A model generated the notes under the pieces. It did no database searches. It saw only the letters and a program-made list of their open reading frames with translations, and was not told the DNA's origin. Positions 20,190 to 29,063 of a DNA stretch of 64,000 bases are shown one piece after another; positions within the stretch are counted from its first letter, which is position 1, and each line of letters begins with the position of its first letter. Source of the DNA: Dongia mobilis (GTDB lineage: Bacteria; Pseudomonadota; Alphaproteobacteria; Dongiales; Dongiaceae); contig NZ_SNYW01000012.1 in the NCBI RefSeq assembly GCF_004363235.1, forward strand, positions 7,501 to 71,500. The letters are read 5' to 3'. The position numbers and the translations under genes were made by a program.

Positions 20190-23009
20190 TCAATGCGCCT
20201 CGGCCCAGTTGGGGCCGGTGCCGATTTCGGCGATGAGGGGCACGGAAATCTTGCGTGCCGGCAACGGCGCTTCTTCCATCACCTTCTTGACGAGCTTGCC
20301 GGTTGCCTCGGCCTCGGCCTCGGGCACCTCGAACAGCAATTCGTCGTGGACCTGCAGCAGCATGCGGCCATTCAGGCCGGCATCCTGCAGCGCGCCCGGC
20401 ATGCGGATCATGGCGCGCTTGATGATGTCGGCGGCGGTTCCCTGCAGGGGCGCATTGATGGCGGCCCGTTCCATGAAGCTGCGCCGCGCCGGGTTCTTGT
20501 CGTTGATCCCCGGCATGTGGCAGCGGCGGCCGAACAGCGTCTCGACATAGCCCTTCTCGCGGGCGAACTTCTTCATCCGCTCCATGTAGTCGCGGATACC
20601 CGGATACCGCTCGAAATAGGCCTCGATATAGGCCTTCGCCTCGCCCTGGGGGATGCCCAGCTGCTGGGCGAGGCCGAAGGCGGAGATGCCGTAGATGATG
20701 CCGAAATTGATCGCCTTGGCCTGGCGGCGCACCATCGGGTCCATGCCCTCGACCGGCACGCCGAATACCTGGCTTGCGGTCATGGCATGGATGTCGGCGC
20801 CGTCGCGGAAGGCATCCTTGAGGCCCTGAATGTCGGCCATCTCGGCAGCGAGGCGCAACTCGATCTGACTGTAATCGACCGAGAGCAGCACATGGCCGGG
20901 CTCAGCCACGAAGGCGCGGCGGATCTTGCGTCCCTCCTCGGTGCGGATCGGGATGTTCTGCAGATTGGGATCGGTAGAGGCGATGCGTCCGGTCGAGGTA
21001 TGCGCCAGCGCGAAGGAGGTATGGACGCGTCCCGTCTCCGGGCGGATCGCCAGCGGCAGCGCATCGGTATAGGTACTCTTCAATTTTGCGAGCTGGCGCC
21101 AGTCCAGGACCTTCTGCGGCAGCGGATGGCCGGAGGTCTCGGCCAGTTCCTCGAGCACGTCGGCGCCGGTCGAATAGGCGCCGGTCTTGCCCTTCTTGCC
21201 ACCCGGCAGCTTCAGCCGGTCGAACAGGATCTCGCCCAATTGCTTCGGCGAGCCGACATTGAACTCAGCGCCGGCGAGATCATGGATCTCGCCCTCCATG
21301 TCCGCCATGCGCGACGCGAAATCCTGCGACATGCGGCCGAGCTCGGCGGCATCGATCTTGACGCCCGCCAGTTCCATCCCGGCGATTACCGGTACCAGTG
21401 GCCGCTCGATGGTTTCATAGACCGTGGTCAGCCGTTCGGCGATGAGGCGCGGCTTCAGCAGATTGTGGAGGCGCCAGGTGACGTCCGCATCCTCGCCGGC
21501 ATAGGCCAGCGCCTTGTCGAGCGGCACCTGGTCGAAGGTCACCTGCGACTTTCCACTGCCGGCCACGTCTCCGAACTTGATGGTGTCGTGGTCGAAATGA
21601 AGCTTGGCCAGTTCGTCCATGCCATGGCCATGGGCGCCGCCTTCCAGCACATAGGAAATCAGCATAGAATCGTCGATCGGCGCGGTCTCTATGCCATAGC
21701 GGCGCATGACGGCGAGGTCGTATTTGATGTTGTGACCAATCTTGAGAACCGACGGGTCCTCCAGCAGCGGCTTCATCAGCGCCAATGCCCGATCGAGCGG
21801 GATCTGTTGCGGTCTCTCGGTGGCGCCGCCCAAGAGGTCGCCGCTCTTGCCCTCATGCCCGACCGGAACATAGCAGGCGGCATTGGCGGCAACCGCCAGC
21901 GACATGCCGACCAGCTTCGCCTCGATGATGTTGAGCGAGGTCGTTTCGATGTCGAAGGCGATTGCGCCGGCAGCCCGCGCCCGGGTGATCCAGGCGACAA
22001 GCCGTTCCTCGTCCTGCACCAGTTCATGCGTGCCGGAGAAGGCGGCGGGATCGGCGGCAATCTGGACAGTGGCATCCCCGGACTTCGCGTTCTCGGTCCG
22101 GGCACCGCCACGCGACGCCTTGATCCCGGCCTCACCGAGGCGCGCCTGCAATTTGGTGATCAGCTGGCGAAACTCGTTCTGCTGCAGGAAGGCGAGCGCG
22201 GTGGCGCCGTCGATACCCTGCTTTGCCAGGCCGTCGAGCGGCACATCGAGCGGCACGTCGCGCTTCAACGTCACCAGATCGCGGCTGATACGGGCGAGAT
22301 CGGCATTGGCGAGGAGATTCTCGCGGCGCTTGGGCTGCTTGATCTCGCCGGCACGCGCCAGCAGCGTGTCGAGATCGCCATAGGTATTGATGAGTTCGGC
22401 CGCCGTCTTCACGCCGATGCCAGGCACGCCCGGTACGTTGTCAGAGGAATCGCCCGCCAGCGACTGGACGTCGACCACCTTGTCCGGCGCCACGCCGAAC
22501 TTTTCCAGCACCTCGGTTTCGCCGATCTTGCGGTTCTTCATCGGGTCGAAAAGGCTGATGCGATCGCCCACCAGCTGCATCAGATCCTTGTCCGAGGAGA
22601 CGATGGTAACGTCATGCCCCTGGGCTGCCGCCTGGGTGGCATAGGTGGCGATGAGATCGTCCGCCTCGTAACCCTGGATCTCGATCGCCGGAACGTTGAA
22701 GGCCCGCGTCGCCTCGCGGATGAGGGCGAATTGCGGTACCAGTTCGGGCGGCGCCTCCGGCCGGTGCGCCTTGTATTCTGCATAGATCTCGTTGCGAAAG
22801 GTCTTGCGCCCGGCATCGAAGATGACGGCGATGTATTCCGCCTCGGCATCCTCGATCAGCTTCAGCAGCATGTTGCAGAAGCCGAGTACCGCATTCACCG
22901 GCGTACCGTCGCTGCGGGTCAGCGGCGGCAGGGCGTGGAAGGCACGGAATATATAGCCGGAGCCGTCGACCAGATAAACATGGTCCGGCTTTCTTGCTGC
23001 TGCGTTCAT
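20190..23009 (-). CDS. polA: DNA polymerase I
   Basis: This enzyme carries out Okazaki-fragment maturation and repair synthesis. The 939-residue protein has the three domains in order. The 5'-3' flap exonuclease (about 1-300) includes YLVDGSGYIFRAFHALPPL and GDSSDNVPGVPGIGVKTA. The 3'-5' proofreading domain appears intact, with the DxE motif in IAFDIETTSLN. The polymerase domain has motif A VDYSQIELRLAAEM, motif B RRQAKAINFGIIYG and motif C VHDELLFEVPE. Many bacterial PolA proteins have lost proofreading; this one has kept it. It is convergent with the TPR gene. Confidence 0.97.
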   Translation of the reverse strand: MNAAARKPDHVYLVDGSGYIFRAFHALPPLTRSDGTPVNAVLGFCNMLLKLIEDAEAEYIAVIFDAGRKTFRNEIYAEYKAHRPEAPPELVPQFALIREATRAFNVPAIEIQGYEADDLIATYATQAAAQGHDVTIVSSDKDLMQLVGDRISLFDPMKNRKIGETEVLEKFGVAPDKVVDVQSLAGDSSDNVPGVPGIGVKTAAELINTYGDLDTLLARAGEIKQPKRRENLLANADLARISRDLVTLKRDVPLDVPLDGLAKQGIDGATALAFLQQNEFRQLITKLQARLGEAGIKASRGGARTENAKSGDATVQIAADPAAFSGTHELVQDEERLVAWITRARAAGAIAFDIETTSLNIIEAKLVGMSLAVAANAACYVPVGHEGKSGDLLGGATERPQQIPLDRALALMKPLLEDPSVLKIGHNIKYDLAVMRRYGIETAPIDDSMLISYVLEGGAHGHGMDELAKLHFDHDTIKFGDVAGSGKSQVTFDQVPLDKALAYAGEDADVTWRLHNLLKPRLIAERLTTVYETIERPLVPVIAGMELAGVKIDAAELGRMSQDFASRMADMEGEIHDLAGAEFNVGSPKQLGEILFDRLKLPGGKKGKTGAYSTGADVLEELAETSGHPLPQKVLDWRQLAKLKSTYTDALPLAIRPETGRVHTSFALAHTSTGRIASTDPNLQNIPIRTEEGRKIRRAFVAEPGHVLLSVDYSQIELRLAAEMADIQGLKDAFRDGADIHAMTASQVFGVPVEGMDPMVRRQAKAINFGIIYGISAFGLAQQLGIPQGEAKAYIEAYFERYPGIRDYMERMKKFAREKGYVETLFGRRCHMPGINDKNPARRSFMERAAINAPLQGTAADIIKRAMIRMPGALQDAGLNGRMLLQVHDELLFEVPEAEAEATGKLVKKVMEEAPLPARKISVPLIAEIGTGPNWAEAH

Positions 23010-23036
23010 CTGGGGGTGTTCATCCAGGCCGCCCCA

Positions 23037-23228
23037 TCAATGGGCATGCGCGGTCGCACCCTCTTTGAGGACGAAGCGCTTGCCGCAATAGGGGCAGTCG
23101 ACATGCCCCTCCGCCCCCAGATTGAGATAGACCTTGGGGTGCCCGCTCGCCCCCCCGCCGCCGTCACAGGCGACACGGGTCTGGGTCACGATTTCAGTCT
23201 CGATCGGTTCCATCGGATCGGATTCCAT
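23037..23228 (-). CDS. Zinc-finger domain protein, NDUFS6/CHCC-like
   Basis: The 63-residue protein has the pattern C21...H30...C45-x2-C48 (ACDGG, SGHPKVYLNL, DCPYCGKRFVL), the zf-CHCC signature. The mitochondrial homologue NDUFS6 is a complex I assembly and structural subunit. Small proteins of this type are conserved in Alphaproteobacteria and are thought to associate with NADH dehydrogenase (family knowledge, not shown here). The start could instead be the ATG at 23213 (58 residues). It ends 27 bp before polA and shares its strand, so they may be cotranscribed. Confidence 0.85.
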   Translation of the reverse strand: MESDPMEPIETEIVTQTRVACDGGGGASGHPKVYLNLGAEGHVDCPYCGKRFVLKEGATAHAH

Positions 23229-23394
23229 CCTGGCTGTAACGCCTGCGTCGATTGGGGTTATCGACGGCGGCATGATTGACGCTGGTTGGGGGCGATGATA
23301 GGCAGGCGGCCAGCACGAAATCAACCACCAGCCGGCCCCGGTGGGGCCGGTATCCGGTCCCTGTTCACCAAGCCCGAAGGGTGCCGCCCGAGTC

Positions 23395-24372
23395 ATGGCC
23401 GCCAAATCTGCCGCTTCTTTGCCGGACCTTGCCGTCTCGATCAAGGGATTGGTCAAGCGCTACGCCCCCAGCAGTGACCGCAAGGGGGCCAAGGAAGGCA
23501 AGCTGGCCCTCGACCATGTCGACCTGGCCATCCCGCGGGGTGGCATTTTCGGCCTTTTGGGACCCAACGGGGCCGGCAAATCGACCCTCATCAACATCCT
23601 GGCGCAGCTGGTCCGCAAGACCGAGGGCGAGGTCAGGATCTGGGACATCGACCTCGATCGCGACCCGCGCCACGCCGCGGCGGCGATCGGGGTGGTGCCG
23701 CAGGAGCTCAACATCGACCCCTTCTTCACGCCCCGGGATCTGCTCGACCTGCAGGCCGGCATGTATGGCGTGCCGAAGGCCGAGCGGCGCACCATGCAGT
23801 TGCTGGAGGCGCTCTCCCTCGCCGACAAGGCGACAGCCTATGCCCGCACCCTCTCCGGCGGCATGCGCCGGCGCCTGATGGTGGCCAAGGCCATGGTGCA
23901 CAACCCGCCGGTCCTCGTCCTCGACGAGCCGACCGCGGGCGTCGACGTGGAACTCCGCCAGCAGCTCTGGGCCTATGTCCGCGAACTGCATGCGCAGGGC
24001 GTTACCATCCTCCTCACGACGCACTACCTTGAGGAGGCGGAGGAACTCTGCGACCAGATCGCGATCATCAACCACGGCAAGGTGATTGCCTGCGAGCCGA
24101 CGGCGAAACTGGTGAAGCGCCTCGATACCAAGGAGGTGTTGCTCACTTTGGGTGCGGACCTCACCACAGTTCCGGCGGCGCTCGCCTCCTTCGCACCGGA
24201 ACTGAAGGACCCGCGGCATCTAAAGCTGCACTACCGGACGACGGAGACGAAGTTCGGCGCCCTGCTGGATGCGATCCGCGCGACCGGCCTGGAGATCGCC
24301 GATCTCAGCACGGTGGAGGCGGATCTCGAGGATATTTTCCTCGAACTCACCCGCCGCCGACCGGCAGCCTGA
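23395..24372 (+). CDS. ABC transporter ATP-binding protein (YadG/CcmA-like)
   Basis: The 325-residue ATPase has Walker A GPNGAGKST, signature LSGGMRRRL, Walker B VLVLDEPTAGVD and the switch H in TTHYLEEAEEL. Together these mark the ABC-2 exporter subfamily, such as YadG or the daunorubicin DrrA type. About 90 residues follow the nucleotide-binding domain, as in that subfamily. The usual partner, an ABC-2 permease, is not next to it; instead the stop codon overlaps the start of a lipoprotein hydrolase (TGATG). A GTG 54 bp upstream gives a longer frame but adds a non-conserved stretch. The substrate is unknown. Confidence 0.88.
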   Translation: MAAKSAASLPDLAVSIKGLVKRYAPSSDRKGAKEGKLALDHVDLAIPRGGIFGLLGPNGAGKSTLINILAQLVRKTEGEVRIWDIDLDRDPRHAAAAIGVVPQELNIDPFFTPRDLLDLQAGMYGVPKAERRTMQLLEALSLADKATAYARTLSGGMRRRLMVAKAMVHNPPVLVLDEPTAGVDVELRQQLWAYVRELHAQGVTILLTTHYLEEAEELCDQIAIINHGKVIACEPTAKLVKRLDTKEVLLTLGADLTTVPAALASFAPELKDPRHLKLHYRTTETKFGALLDAIRATGLEIADLSTVEADLEDIFLELTRRRPAA

Positions 24373-25358
24373 TGCAGCGAACACCCTTGCGACCGGTCGC
24401 CATCCTGCTGCTGCTGGCACTCTCGGCCTGTTCGTCGCGCCTGCAGGAGATCGGCCCGCCGGTCGACGAACCTGCCTTTACCGACAAGGCGTTTCACACC
24501 GCGGATGGCATCGACCTGCCGCTGAAAACCTGGCTGCCCTGGGACCGCCCGGTCGAGGGCGTCGTCGTGGCACTGCACGGATTCAACGATTACAGCCGCG
24601 CCTTCGACGCGCCGGGCAAGGGCCTCGCCCGCCGCGGTTTCGCGCTTTATGCCTATGACCAGCGCGGCTTCGGCCGTACGCCGGAGCGCGGCATCTGGGC
24701 CGGGACCGGGCAGATGGTCGCGGATGTCATCTCGGCGGCACGGCTCGCCAAGGCGGCACACCCGGACAAGCCGCTCTTTCTCCTTGGCGAGAGCATGGGC
24801 GGGGCGGTCATCATGGCGGCCTATCCCCACCTCAAGGCGATTGGCGTAGACGGCGTCATCCTGTCCGCCCCGGCGATCTGGGGCTGGCAGGTGCAGCCCG
24901 CCATCAACCGCTTCATGATGGACCTTGCCATCTCGATCATGCCGGGTGTCGCAGTGCAGCCGCGCGGGGTCGAGCGGCAGGCCTCCAGCAACATGAACGC
25001 CTTGCGGCAACTGGCGCGGGATCCCAATTTCATCAAGGCGACGCGGGTCGACGCCGCCTATGGCCTGGTCGAGTTGATGACGCAGGCCTTCGATGCCGGA
25101 CCGGCGCTTGACGGCGATCCGCGCTGGCTCATCCTCTATGGCGCGCGCGAGGACATCCTGCCGGGCGGGGCCGTCTCCCGTTTCCTCGGCAGCCTGCCGG
25201 ACCTAGCGCCAGAACGCGGCCGCGTGGCCTATTACCGGCGCGGCCACCATCTGCTGCTGCGCGATCTCGATGCACGCTTCGTCTACGACGACATCGCGGC
25301 CTGGATGCGCGATCCCGCGACACCGCTGCCCAGCGGCGCTGACCAGGCGCCCGACTGA
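24372..25358 (+). CDS. Alpha/beta-hydrolase lipoprotein (monoacylglycerol lipase / lysophospholipase-like)
   Basis: The 328-residue protein has a lipoprotein signal peptide with lipobox LSAC (C20), so it is probably anchored in a membrane facing the periplasm. It then has a serine-hydrolase fold: oxyanion region VVVALHGFNDYS, nucleophile elbow GESMGG (S141), an acid in the ILYGAREDILPG region and a His in YRRGHHLLLRD. The sequence resembles the PldB/monoglyceride lipase group. The TGATG overlap with the upstream ABC ATPase implies translational coupling, suggesting they act on a common lipid substrate or export route (inference). Confidence 0.87.
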   Translation: MQRTPLRPVAILLLLALSACSSRLQEIGPPVDEPAFTDKAFHTADGIDLPLKTWLPWDRPVEGVVVALHGFNDYSRAFDAPGKGLARRGFALYAYDQRGFGRTPERGIWAGTGQMVADVISAARLAKAAHPDKPLFLLGESMGGAVIMAAYPHLKAIGVDGVILSAPAIWGWQVQPAINRFMMDLAISIMPGVAVQPRGVERQASSNMNALRQLARDPNFIKATRVDAAYGLVELMTQAFDAGPALDGDPRWLILYGAREDILPGGAVSRFLGSLPDLAPERGRVAYYRRGHHLLLRDLDARFVYDDIAAWMRDPATPLPSGADQAPD

Positions 25359-25359
25359 T

Positions 25360-25656
25360 CTAACCCGGCAGCATGTCGCCGCCTGGTAATTCCCGGCGCG
25401 CGCGGGCGACCGATTCCGGCGGCAGATCGACCGACGCACAGAAATCGAGCAGCAGCGGCTCCCAGCCCAGCAGGTGATCGAGCACCGCCCCGAGGCCAGC
25501 CGGATCGGCCGGCAGGCGCCGCAAGGCAGCCGCATCCAGCCCGGTCAGGCCGAGAAAACGGTCGCGGTGATCATCCTCGGCGAGGAGAAAGGCGAGTGCC
25601 TGCAGGGCGAGTGTTTCGGCATCCGGCACGGGCAGGCGGGGCGGCTTGATGGGCAT
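25360..25656 (-). CDS. DUF3572 domain-containing protein
   Basis: The 98-residue protein has the DUF3572 core ALQALAFLLAEDDHRDRFLGLTG with DLPPESVARARRELPGGDML near the end. The family is small, cytosolic, nearly restricted to Alphaproteobacteria and without known function. The start at MPIKPPRLPV fits the family length; the frame is open for another 47 codons upstream but runs into the divergent dehydrogenase. It is convergent with the hydrolase gene, with one base between the stops. Confidence 0.85.
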   Translation of the reverse strand: MPIKPPRLPVPDAETLALQALAFLLAEDDHRDRFLGLTGLDAAALRRLPADPAGLGAVLDHLLGWEPLLLDFCASVDLPPESVARARRELPGGDMLPG

Positions 25657-25738
25657 GGCGACAGATCCGCAATTGCGATAGCGTCGCCACCTTACCATTC
25701 CGCTACGCCCGCACCCAGCATTCGCCGAGCGACATCCG

Positions 25739-26782
25739 ATGAAAGCCGCGATCTTCGACACCTTCCGCCAGCCCCTAGAGGTCCGCGACATCGCCATGCC
25801 GGCCTGCCCGCCGGACGGCGTCCTTGTCGAGGTCAGGGCCTGTGGCGTCTGCCGTTCCGACCATCACAGCTGGAGCGGCGCCGATCCGGTTGCCCTGCCC
25901 CATATCCCGGGCCATGAATTCGCCGGCGTGGTGGTGGAAACCGGGCCACTCTGCCGCCGCTATCGCAAGGGCGACCGGGTGACGGCGCCCTTCATTCTCG
26001 GCTGCGGCATCTGCCCCGATTGCCAGGCGGGCCACGCCACCATTTGCAATGACCAGATCACCCTGGGCTTTGCCTGCTGGGGCGCCTTTGCCGAGTTCAT
26101 CGCCGTGCCGCGCGCTGATTTCAACCTAGTGCCGCTGCCGGCCAGCATCGGCTTCGAGCAGGCTGCCGCAATGGGCTGCCGGGTCACCACAGCCTTCCAG
26201 GCCCTGCTGGTGCGCGGGCGCCTGCAGCCCGGCGAATGGCTCGCCGTCCATGGCTGCGGCGGGGTCGGCCTCGCCGCCATCATGATCGCGCGGGCCATCG
26301 GCGCGCGCATCGTGGCGACCGACATCCGCGCCACAGCGCTGGCGCTGGCCAGGGCCGCCGGCGCCGACCTCACCCTCGATGCCACGCAGGCGGATCTGGG
26401 TGAAGCCGTGCGGGAGGCAACCGGCGGCGGCGCGCATCTCGCGGTGGACGCGCTCGGCATCGCCGCCACCTTCGACAATTCCATCCGCAGCTTGCGCAAA
26501 TTCGGCCGGCACGTGCAGATCGGCATGCCGGTCGGCTCCCATGTCGAGGTGAAGCTGCCGCTCCTCGACATCGTCTATGCACGCCAGGTCAGCATCATCG
26601 GCTCGCGCGGCATGCCGGCTGCCGGTTTCGCCTCCCTCCTTGCCATGGTGGAAAGCGGCCGGCTTGATCTCGGCCCCCTCATCCGACGGCGCATTGCCCT
26701 TTCCGAAGCCGGCGCGGCCCTTTCCGCCCTCGATTCCTTTTCCGGCGCGGGCATCACGGTGATCGACCGTTTTGCGGCCTGA
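25739..26782 (+). CDS. Zinc-dependent alcohol dehydrogenase family protein
   Basis: This 347-residue medium-chain dehydrogenase has catalytic zinc ligands C38 and H59-E60 (CGVCRSDHH, IPGHEFAG). The four structural-zinc cysteines are C89, C92, C95 and C103 in GCGICPDCQAGHATIC. The nucleotide-binding motif is HGCGGVGLAAIMIA, with TDIRATALALA after it, compatible with NAD. A third catalytic ligand is probably the Cys in AAMGCRVTTAF. It oxidises an alcohol to an aldehyde or ketone; the substrate cannot be read from the sequence. It is divergent from the DUF3572 gene and followed by a small membrane protein gene. Confidence 0.92.
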   Translation: MKAAIFDTFRQPLEVRDIAMPACPPDGVLVEVRACGVCRSDHHSWSGADPVALPHIPGHEFAGVVVETGPLCRRYRKGDRVTAPFILGCGICPDCQAGHATICNDQITLGFACWGAFAEFIAVPRADFNLVPLPASIGFEQAAAMGCRVTTAFQALLVRGRLQPGEWLAVHGCGGVGLAAIMIARAIGARIVATDIRATALALARAAGADLTLDATQADLGEAVREATGGGAHLAVDALGIAATFDNSIRSLRKFGRHVQIGMPVGSHVEVKLPLLDIVYARQVSIIGSRGMPAAGFASLLAMVESGRLDLGPLIRRRIALSEAGAALSALDSFSGAGITVIDRFAA

Positions 26783-26868
26783 GCGGGAACCACAGGCCCC
26801 GATCCCCGTTTAGGCGCCGCATGGTCGGCACGCGTCGGCCGTCCTGCCGCGTCAAACGGGGGAATCCC

Positions 26869-27090
26869 ATGAAGCCGCTGTCGGTTACCGGTCTGCTGCT
26901 GGTCATTGCCGGCGTGGTGGCGCTCGCCATCGGCCGCATCAGCTACACGACCGAGGAAACGCTCCTGGACGTGGGGCCGATCGTCGCCACCGCCGACCGG
27001 GAACATACGGTCCAGATACCGGACATTGCCGGAATCGCCGGAATCGTGGCCGGAATTGCCCTCCTCGCCATCGGCCGCCGCCGCGCCTGA
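26869..27090 (+). CDS. Small two-span membrane protein of unknown function
   Basis: The 73-residue protein has an N-terminal transmembrane helix (SVTGLLLVIAGVVALAIG) and a C-terminal one (IAGIAGIVAGIALLAIG). A conserved-looking loop lies between: ISYTTEETLLDVGPIVATA with a following basic/acidic stretch. Small proteins with this ISYTT-EE-x-x-D-x-GP loop occur widely in Proteobacteria and Acidobacteria as hypothetical proteins. CGGGGGAAT before the ATG is a good ribosome site and supports this start over one 48 bp upstream. No function can be given. Confidence 0.75.
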   Translation: MKPLSVTGLLLVIAGVVALAIGRISYTTEETLLDVGPIVATADREHTVQIPDIAGIAGIVAGIALLAIGRRRA

Positions 27091-27168
27091 GGCAGCTCCC
27101 CTATCGCCTTGTTTTCCCTCGCTTTGCGCCCGGTTTCCACGCGGCTTGAGCTGGCCGCGGCAGCACCC

Positions 27169-27197
27169 TTGCGGTCGCCACCCGCCCCGGTTATGTT
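27169..27197 (+). promoter_or_regulatory. Sigma-70-type promoter of tRNA-Arg
   Basis: TTGCGG (27169-27174) is followed after exactly 17 bp by TATGTT (27192-27197), 23 bp before the first base of the tRNA. The spacing to a start at about 27204 is right for a tRNA promoter. Confidence 0.55.
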
Positions 27198-27220
27198 CCG
27201 CCCGCAGGCCATGCTGCCCC

Positions 27221-27297
27221 GCACCCGTAGCTCAGCTGGATAGAGCGTTGCCCTCCGAAGGCAAAGGTCGTGAGTTCGAATCTCGCCGGGTGCGCCA
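27221..27297 (+). tRNA. tRNA-Arg (anticodon CCG)
   Basis: A full 77-nt cloverleaf can be folded by hand. The acceptor stem is GCACCCG/CGGGTGC with encoded CCA at 27295-27297. The D-stem is GCTC/GAGC with loop AGCTGGATA. The anticodon stem is TTGCC/GGCAA with loop CTCCGAA, giving anticodon CCG (27255-27257) that reads CGG. The T-stem is GTGAG/CTCGC with the TTCGAAT loop. A T-run follows immediately. A lower-GC HNH endonuclease gene begins 57 bp downstream. Confidence 0.97.
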
Positions 27298-27354
27298 GTT
27301 TTTCTCCCCAAGACTTACTTGCCGCGCCGAATATCTTCGGCTTTGTTGGTTTGT

Positions 27355-28254
27355 ATGGGGTACGGAGTCTTCATTCACAGATTGGATTCTCGTTACGACG
27401 ACAGTCCGGCGGAGCGGTACCAGTTTCCTAAGCAGTACCTTGGGCGGGTTCAGTCTTGTCTCGGCGATTGGATCATCTACTACGAACCCAGGAAGATCGC
27501 TAACTCACGAGGCTACTTCGCCATCGCGAAGGTGGAGATGGTTATCCCGGACCCCAGTGAAAGCGGGATGTATCTTGCCCTGATCGAACCCGGAAGTTAC
27601 CTCGACTTCGCCAATCCAGTTCCATTCAGAGATTCTTCTGGTGTAGTCGAGCAGGGCGTTTTGAACGAGCAGGGCGAGATATCTGGACGTGCTCAATCTG
27701 CAGTTCGACCCATATCTGCGTCGGACTTTCAACGAATTGTTGGCCTAGGCCTCGATGACAGCGAATTTCTATTGCCGCGCATCGACAAGGACCCATTCCC
27801 AACCGGCCTTAGCGAGGTGCCTGAGCCTTATTACGACGAACTTAACCGAACTCGCGAAAGTTTCACGGTTTCAAGGATCGTACGCGATCGAATTTTTCGT
27901 CGGAACGTGTTGCAGGCCTATTCTGAGCGTTGCGCAATCAGTGGCCTCAAACTAATCAATGGCTTGGGTCGAGCGGAAGTTGAAGCAGCTCATATCCGCC
28001 CAGTGGAAGCAGATGGCCCTGACATCGTCAGCAATGGCCTGGCGCTGTCCGGCACCGTGCACTGGTTGTTTGATCGCGGATTGCTGAGCCTTTCGGATGA
28101 CCTGAAGGTTCTGGTTTCGCGTCAAGTGAATGACCCCGAGAGCATTCAGGCTTTGATCAACAAGAGTGGCATTGCCTTTTCGCCCAAGCGCTCATTCGAA
28201 CGCCCGCACCCACGTTTCCTTCAATGGCATCGTGAAAATCGCTTTAAACAGTAG
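27355..28254 (+). CDS. HNH endonuclease with a possible EVE/PUA-like N-terminal domain
   Basis: The 299-residue protein starts at [20 protein letters not shown]; the frame extends 12 codons upstream but that part looks non-conserved. The C-terminal part (about 178-245) is an HNH_2-type nuclease: [11 protein letters not shown], then EAAHIRP (H213), [18 protein letters not shown] (N227, H236). The N-terminal 95 residues ([47 protein letters not shown]) resemble the EVE/PUA fold that reads modified bases in modification-dependent restriction enzymes; this is inference. G+C is visibly lower than in flanking genes, and it lies just after a tRNA, suggesting transfer. No methylase or partner gene adjoins it. 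Confidence 0.85.
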   Translation: MGYGVFIHRLDSRYDDSPAERYQFPKQYLGRVQSCLGDWIIYYEPRKIANSRGYFAIAKVEMVIPDPSESGMYLALIEPGSYLDFANPVPFRDSSGVVEQGVLNEQGEISGRAQSAVRPISASDFQRIVGLGLDDSEFLLPRIDKDPFPTGLSEVPEPYYDELNRTRESFTVSRIVRDRIFRRNVLQAYSERCAISGLKLINGLGRAEVEAAHIRPVEADGPDIVSNGLALSGTVHWLFDRGLLSLSDDLKVLVSRQVNDPESIQALINKSGIAFSPKRSFERPHPRFLQWHRENRFKQ

Positions 28255-28284
28255 TGGGCGGCGTCGCTTAGACTGAAGCAGCTT

Positions 28285-28992
28285 CTAGTCGCCGAACAGC
28301 CCGACCGACCGAGGCACGTTTTCCTGCGTTGTCGTTACGCCCCCATCCTCCTTCCGCCCCCGTGCCACGATCCGGAGGGACCCGTCCGGCAGGGGCCGCT
28401 GCAGTTTCGCGGCCTCGGTCCAGGGAGCGCTCAGCCAGAGATCGACTTCTTCCGTTGTGGTAAGGATCGCCGGCATCGCCTTCGGGTGGATGGCGCCCAC
28501 CTCCTTGTTGGGTTCGCAGGTAAGAAAGGCGAAGAGATCGGCTGTCACCTCGCCCTCCTTCACCTTGCGCACGGATCTGTGCTGCGGCGTCCAGATACCG
28601 GCGAAGAAGGCGAGCGGGCGGCTGTCGTCAAGGGCGAACCAGGCGGGCGGGCGCTTGCCGTCGGGCTGCGGCTCGGGCTCGGAAAAGCTGGTCCAGGGCA
28701 CGACACAGCGGTATTCCACGCCGAGCCAGCGGCGCCAATGGGCCGAGCGGGTATTCCGCACATTGGTGATACCGGGATCCGTCTTCCTGCCCTCCAGCGC
28801 GAAGGCCGGCGAGGGCATGCCCCAGCGCGCCATGGCCAGCTCGCGCCCCGCTTCCGTGTTGCGCACGATGGGGGCCGCATGATCGGGAAAGATGCCCGGC
28901 AAGGGGGCGAGGTTGCCGACCGAACTGAACATGGCCTTGGCGAAATCGCGGATCGCCTGGGGGCCCTTGGTCATCGAATAGAGGTTGCACAT
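28285..28992 (-). CDS. SOS response-associated peptidase (YedK/HMCES family)
   Basis: YedK/HMCES proteins use Cys2, exposed after removal of Met1, to form a thiazolidine cross-link with abasic sites in single-stranded DNA, protecting forks. The 235-residue protein starts [10 protein letters not shown], so Cys2 is present. The active-site Glu is in [13 protein letters not shown] and the His in [10 protein letters not shown]. This belongs to the MCNLYS subgroup common in Alphaproteobacteria. No LexA box was recognised upstream (28993-29063). It is convergent with the HNH gene and divergent from the exonuclease gene. Confidence 0.92.
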   Translation of the reverse strand: MCNLYSMTKGPQAIRDFAKAMFSSVGNLAPLPGIFPDHAAPIVRNTEAGRELAMARWGMPSPAFALEGRKTDPGITNVRNTRSAHWRRWLGVEYRCVVPWTSFSEPEPQPDGKRPPAWFALDDSRPLAFFAGIWTPQHRSVRKVKEGEVTADLFAFLTCEPNKEVGAIHPKAMPAILTTTEEVDLWLSAPWTEAAKLQRPLPDGSLRIVARGRKEDGGVTTTQENVPRSVGLFGD

Positions 28993-29063
28993 GCCGGTTT
29001 TGTGTCGTTGCCTCGCTGCCGCCCGTTAGCCTACTACGAAATGACGTCGACCGGGGAAACGGG

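Noticed and set aside
20193-23279. A 1028-codon plus-strand open frame
   Set aside because: It is the antisense shadow of polA, whose domains are intact.
27274-27297. Possible attachment site at the tRNA-Arg 3' end for an integrated element
   Set aside because: I found no second copy of the tRNA 3' sequence within the window and no integrase gene, so an integrated island is not demonstrated.
28255-28284. Hairpin-like sequence between the HNH gene and the YedK-type gene
   Set aside because: The arms pair only with a bulge and leave almost no loop; no T-run follows in either direction.
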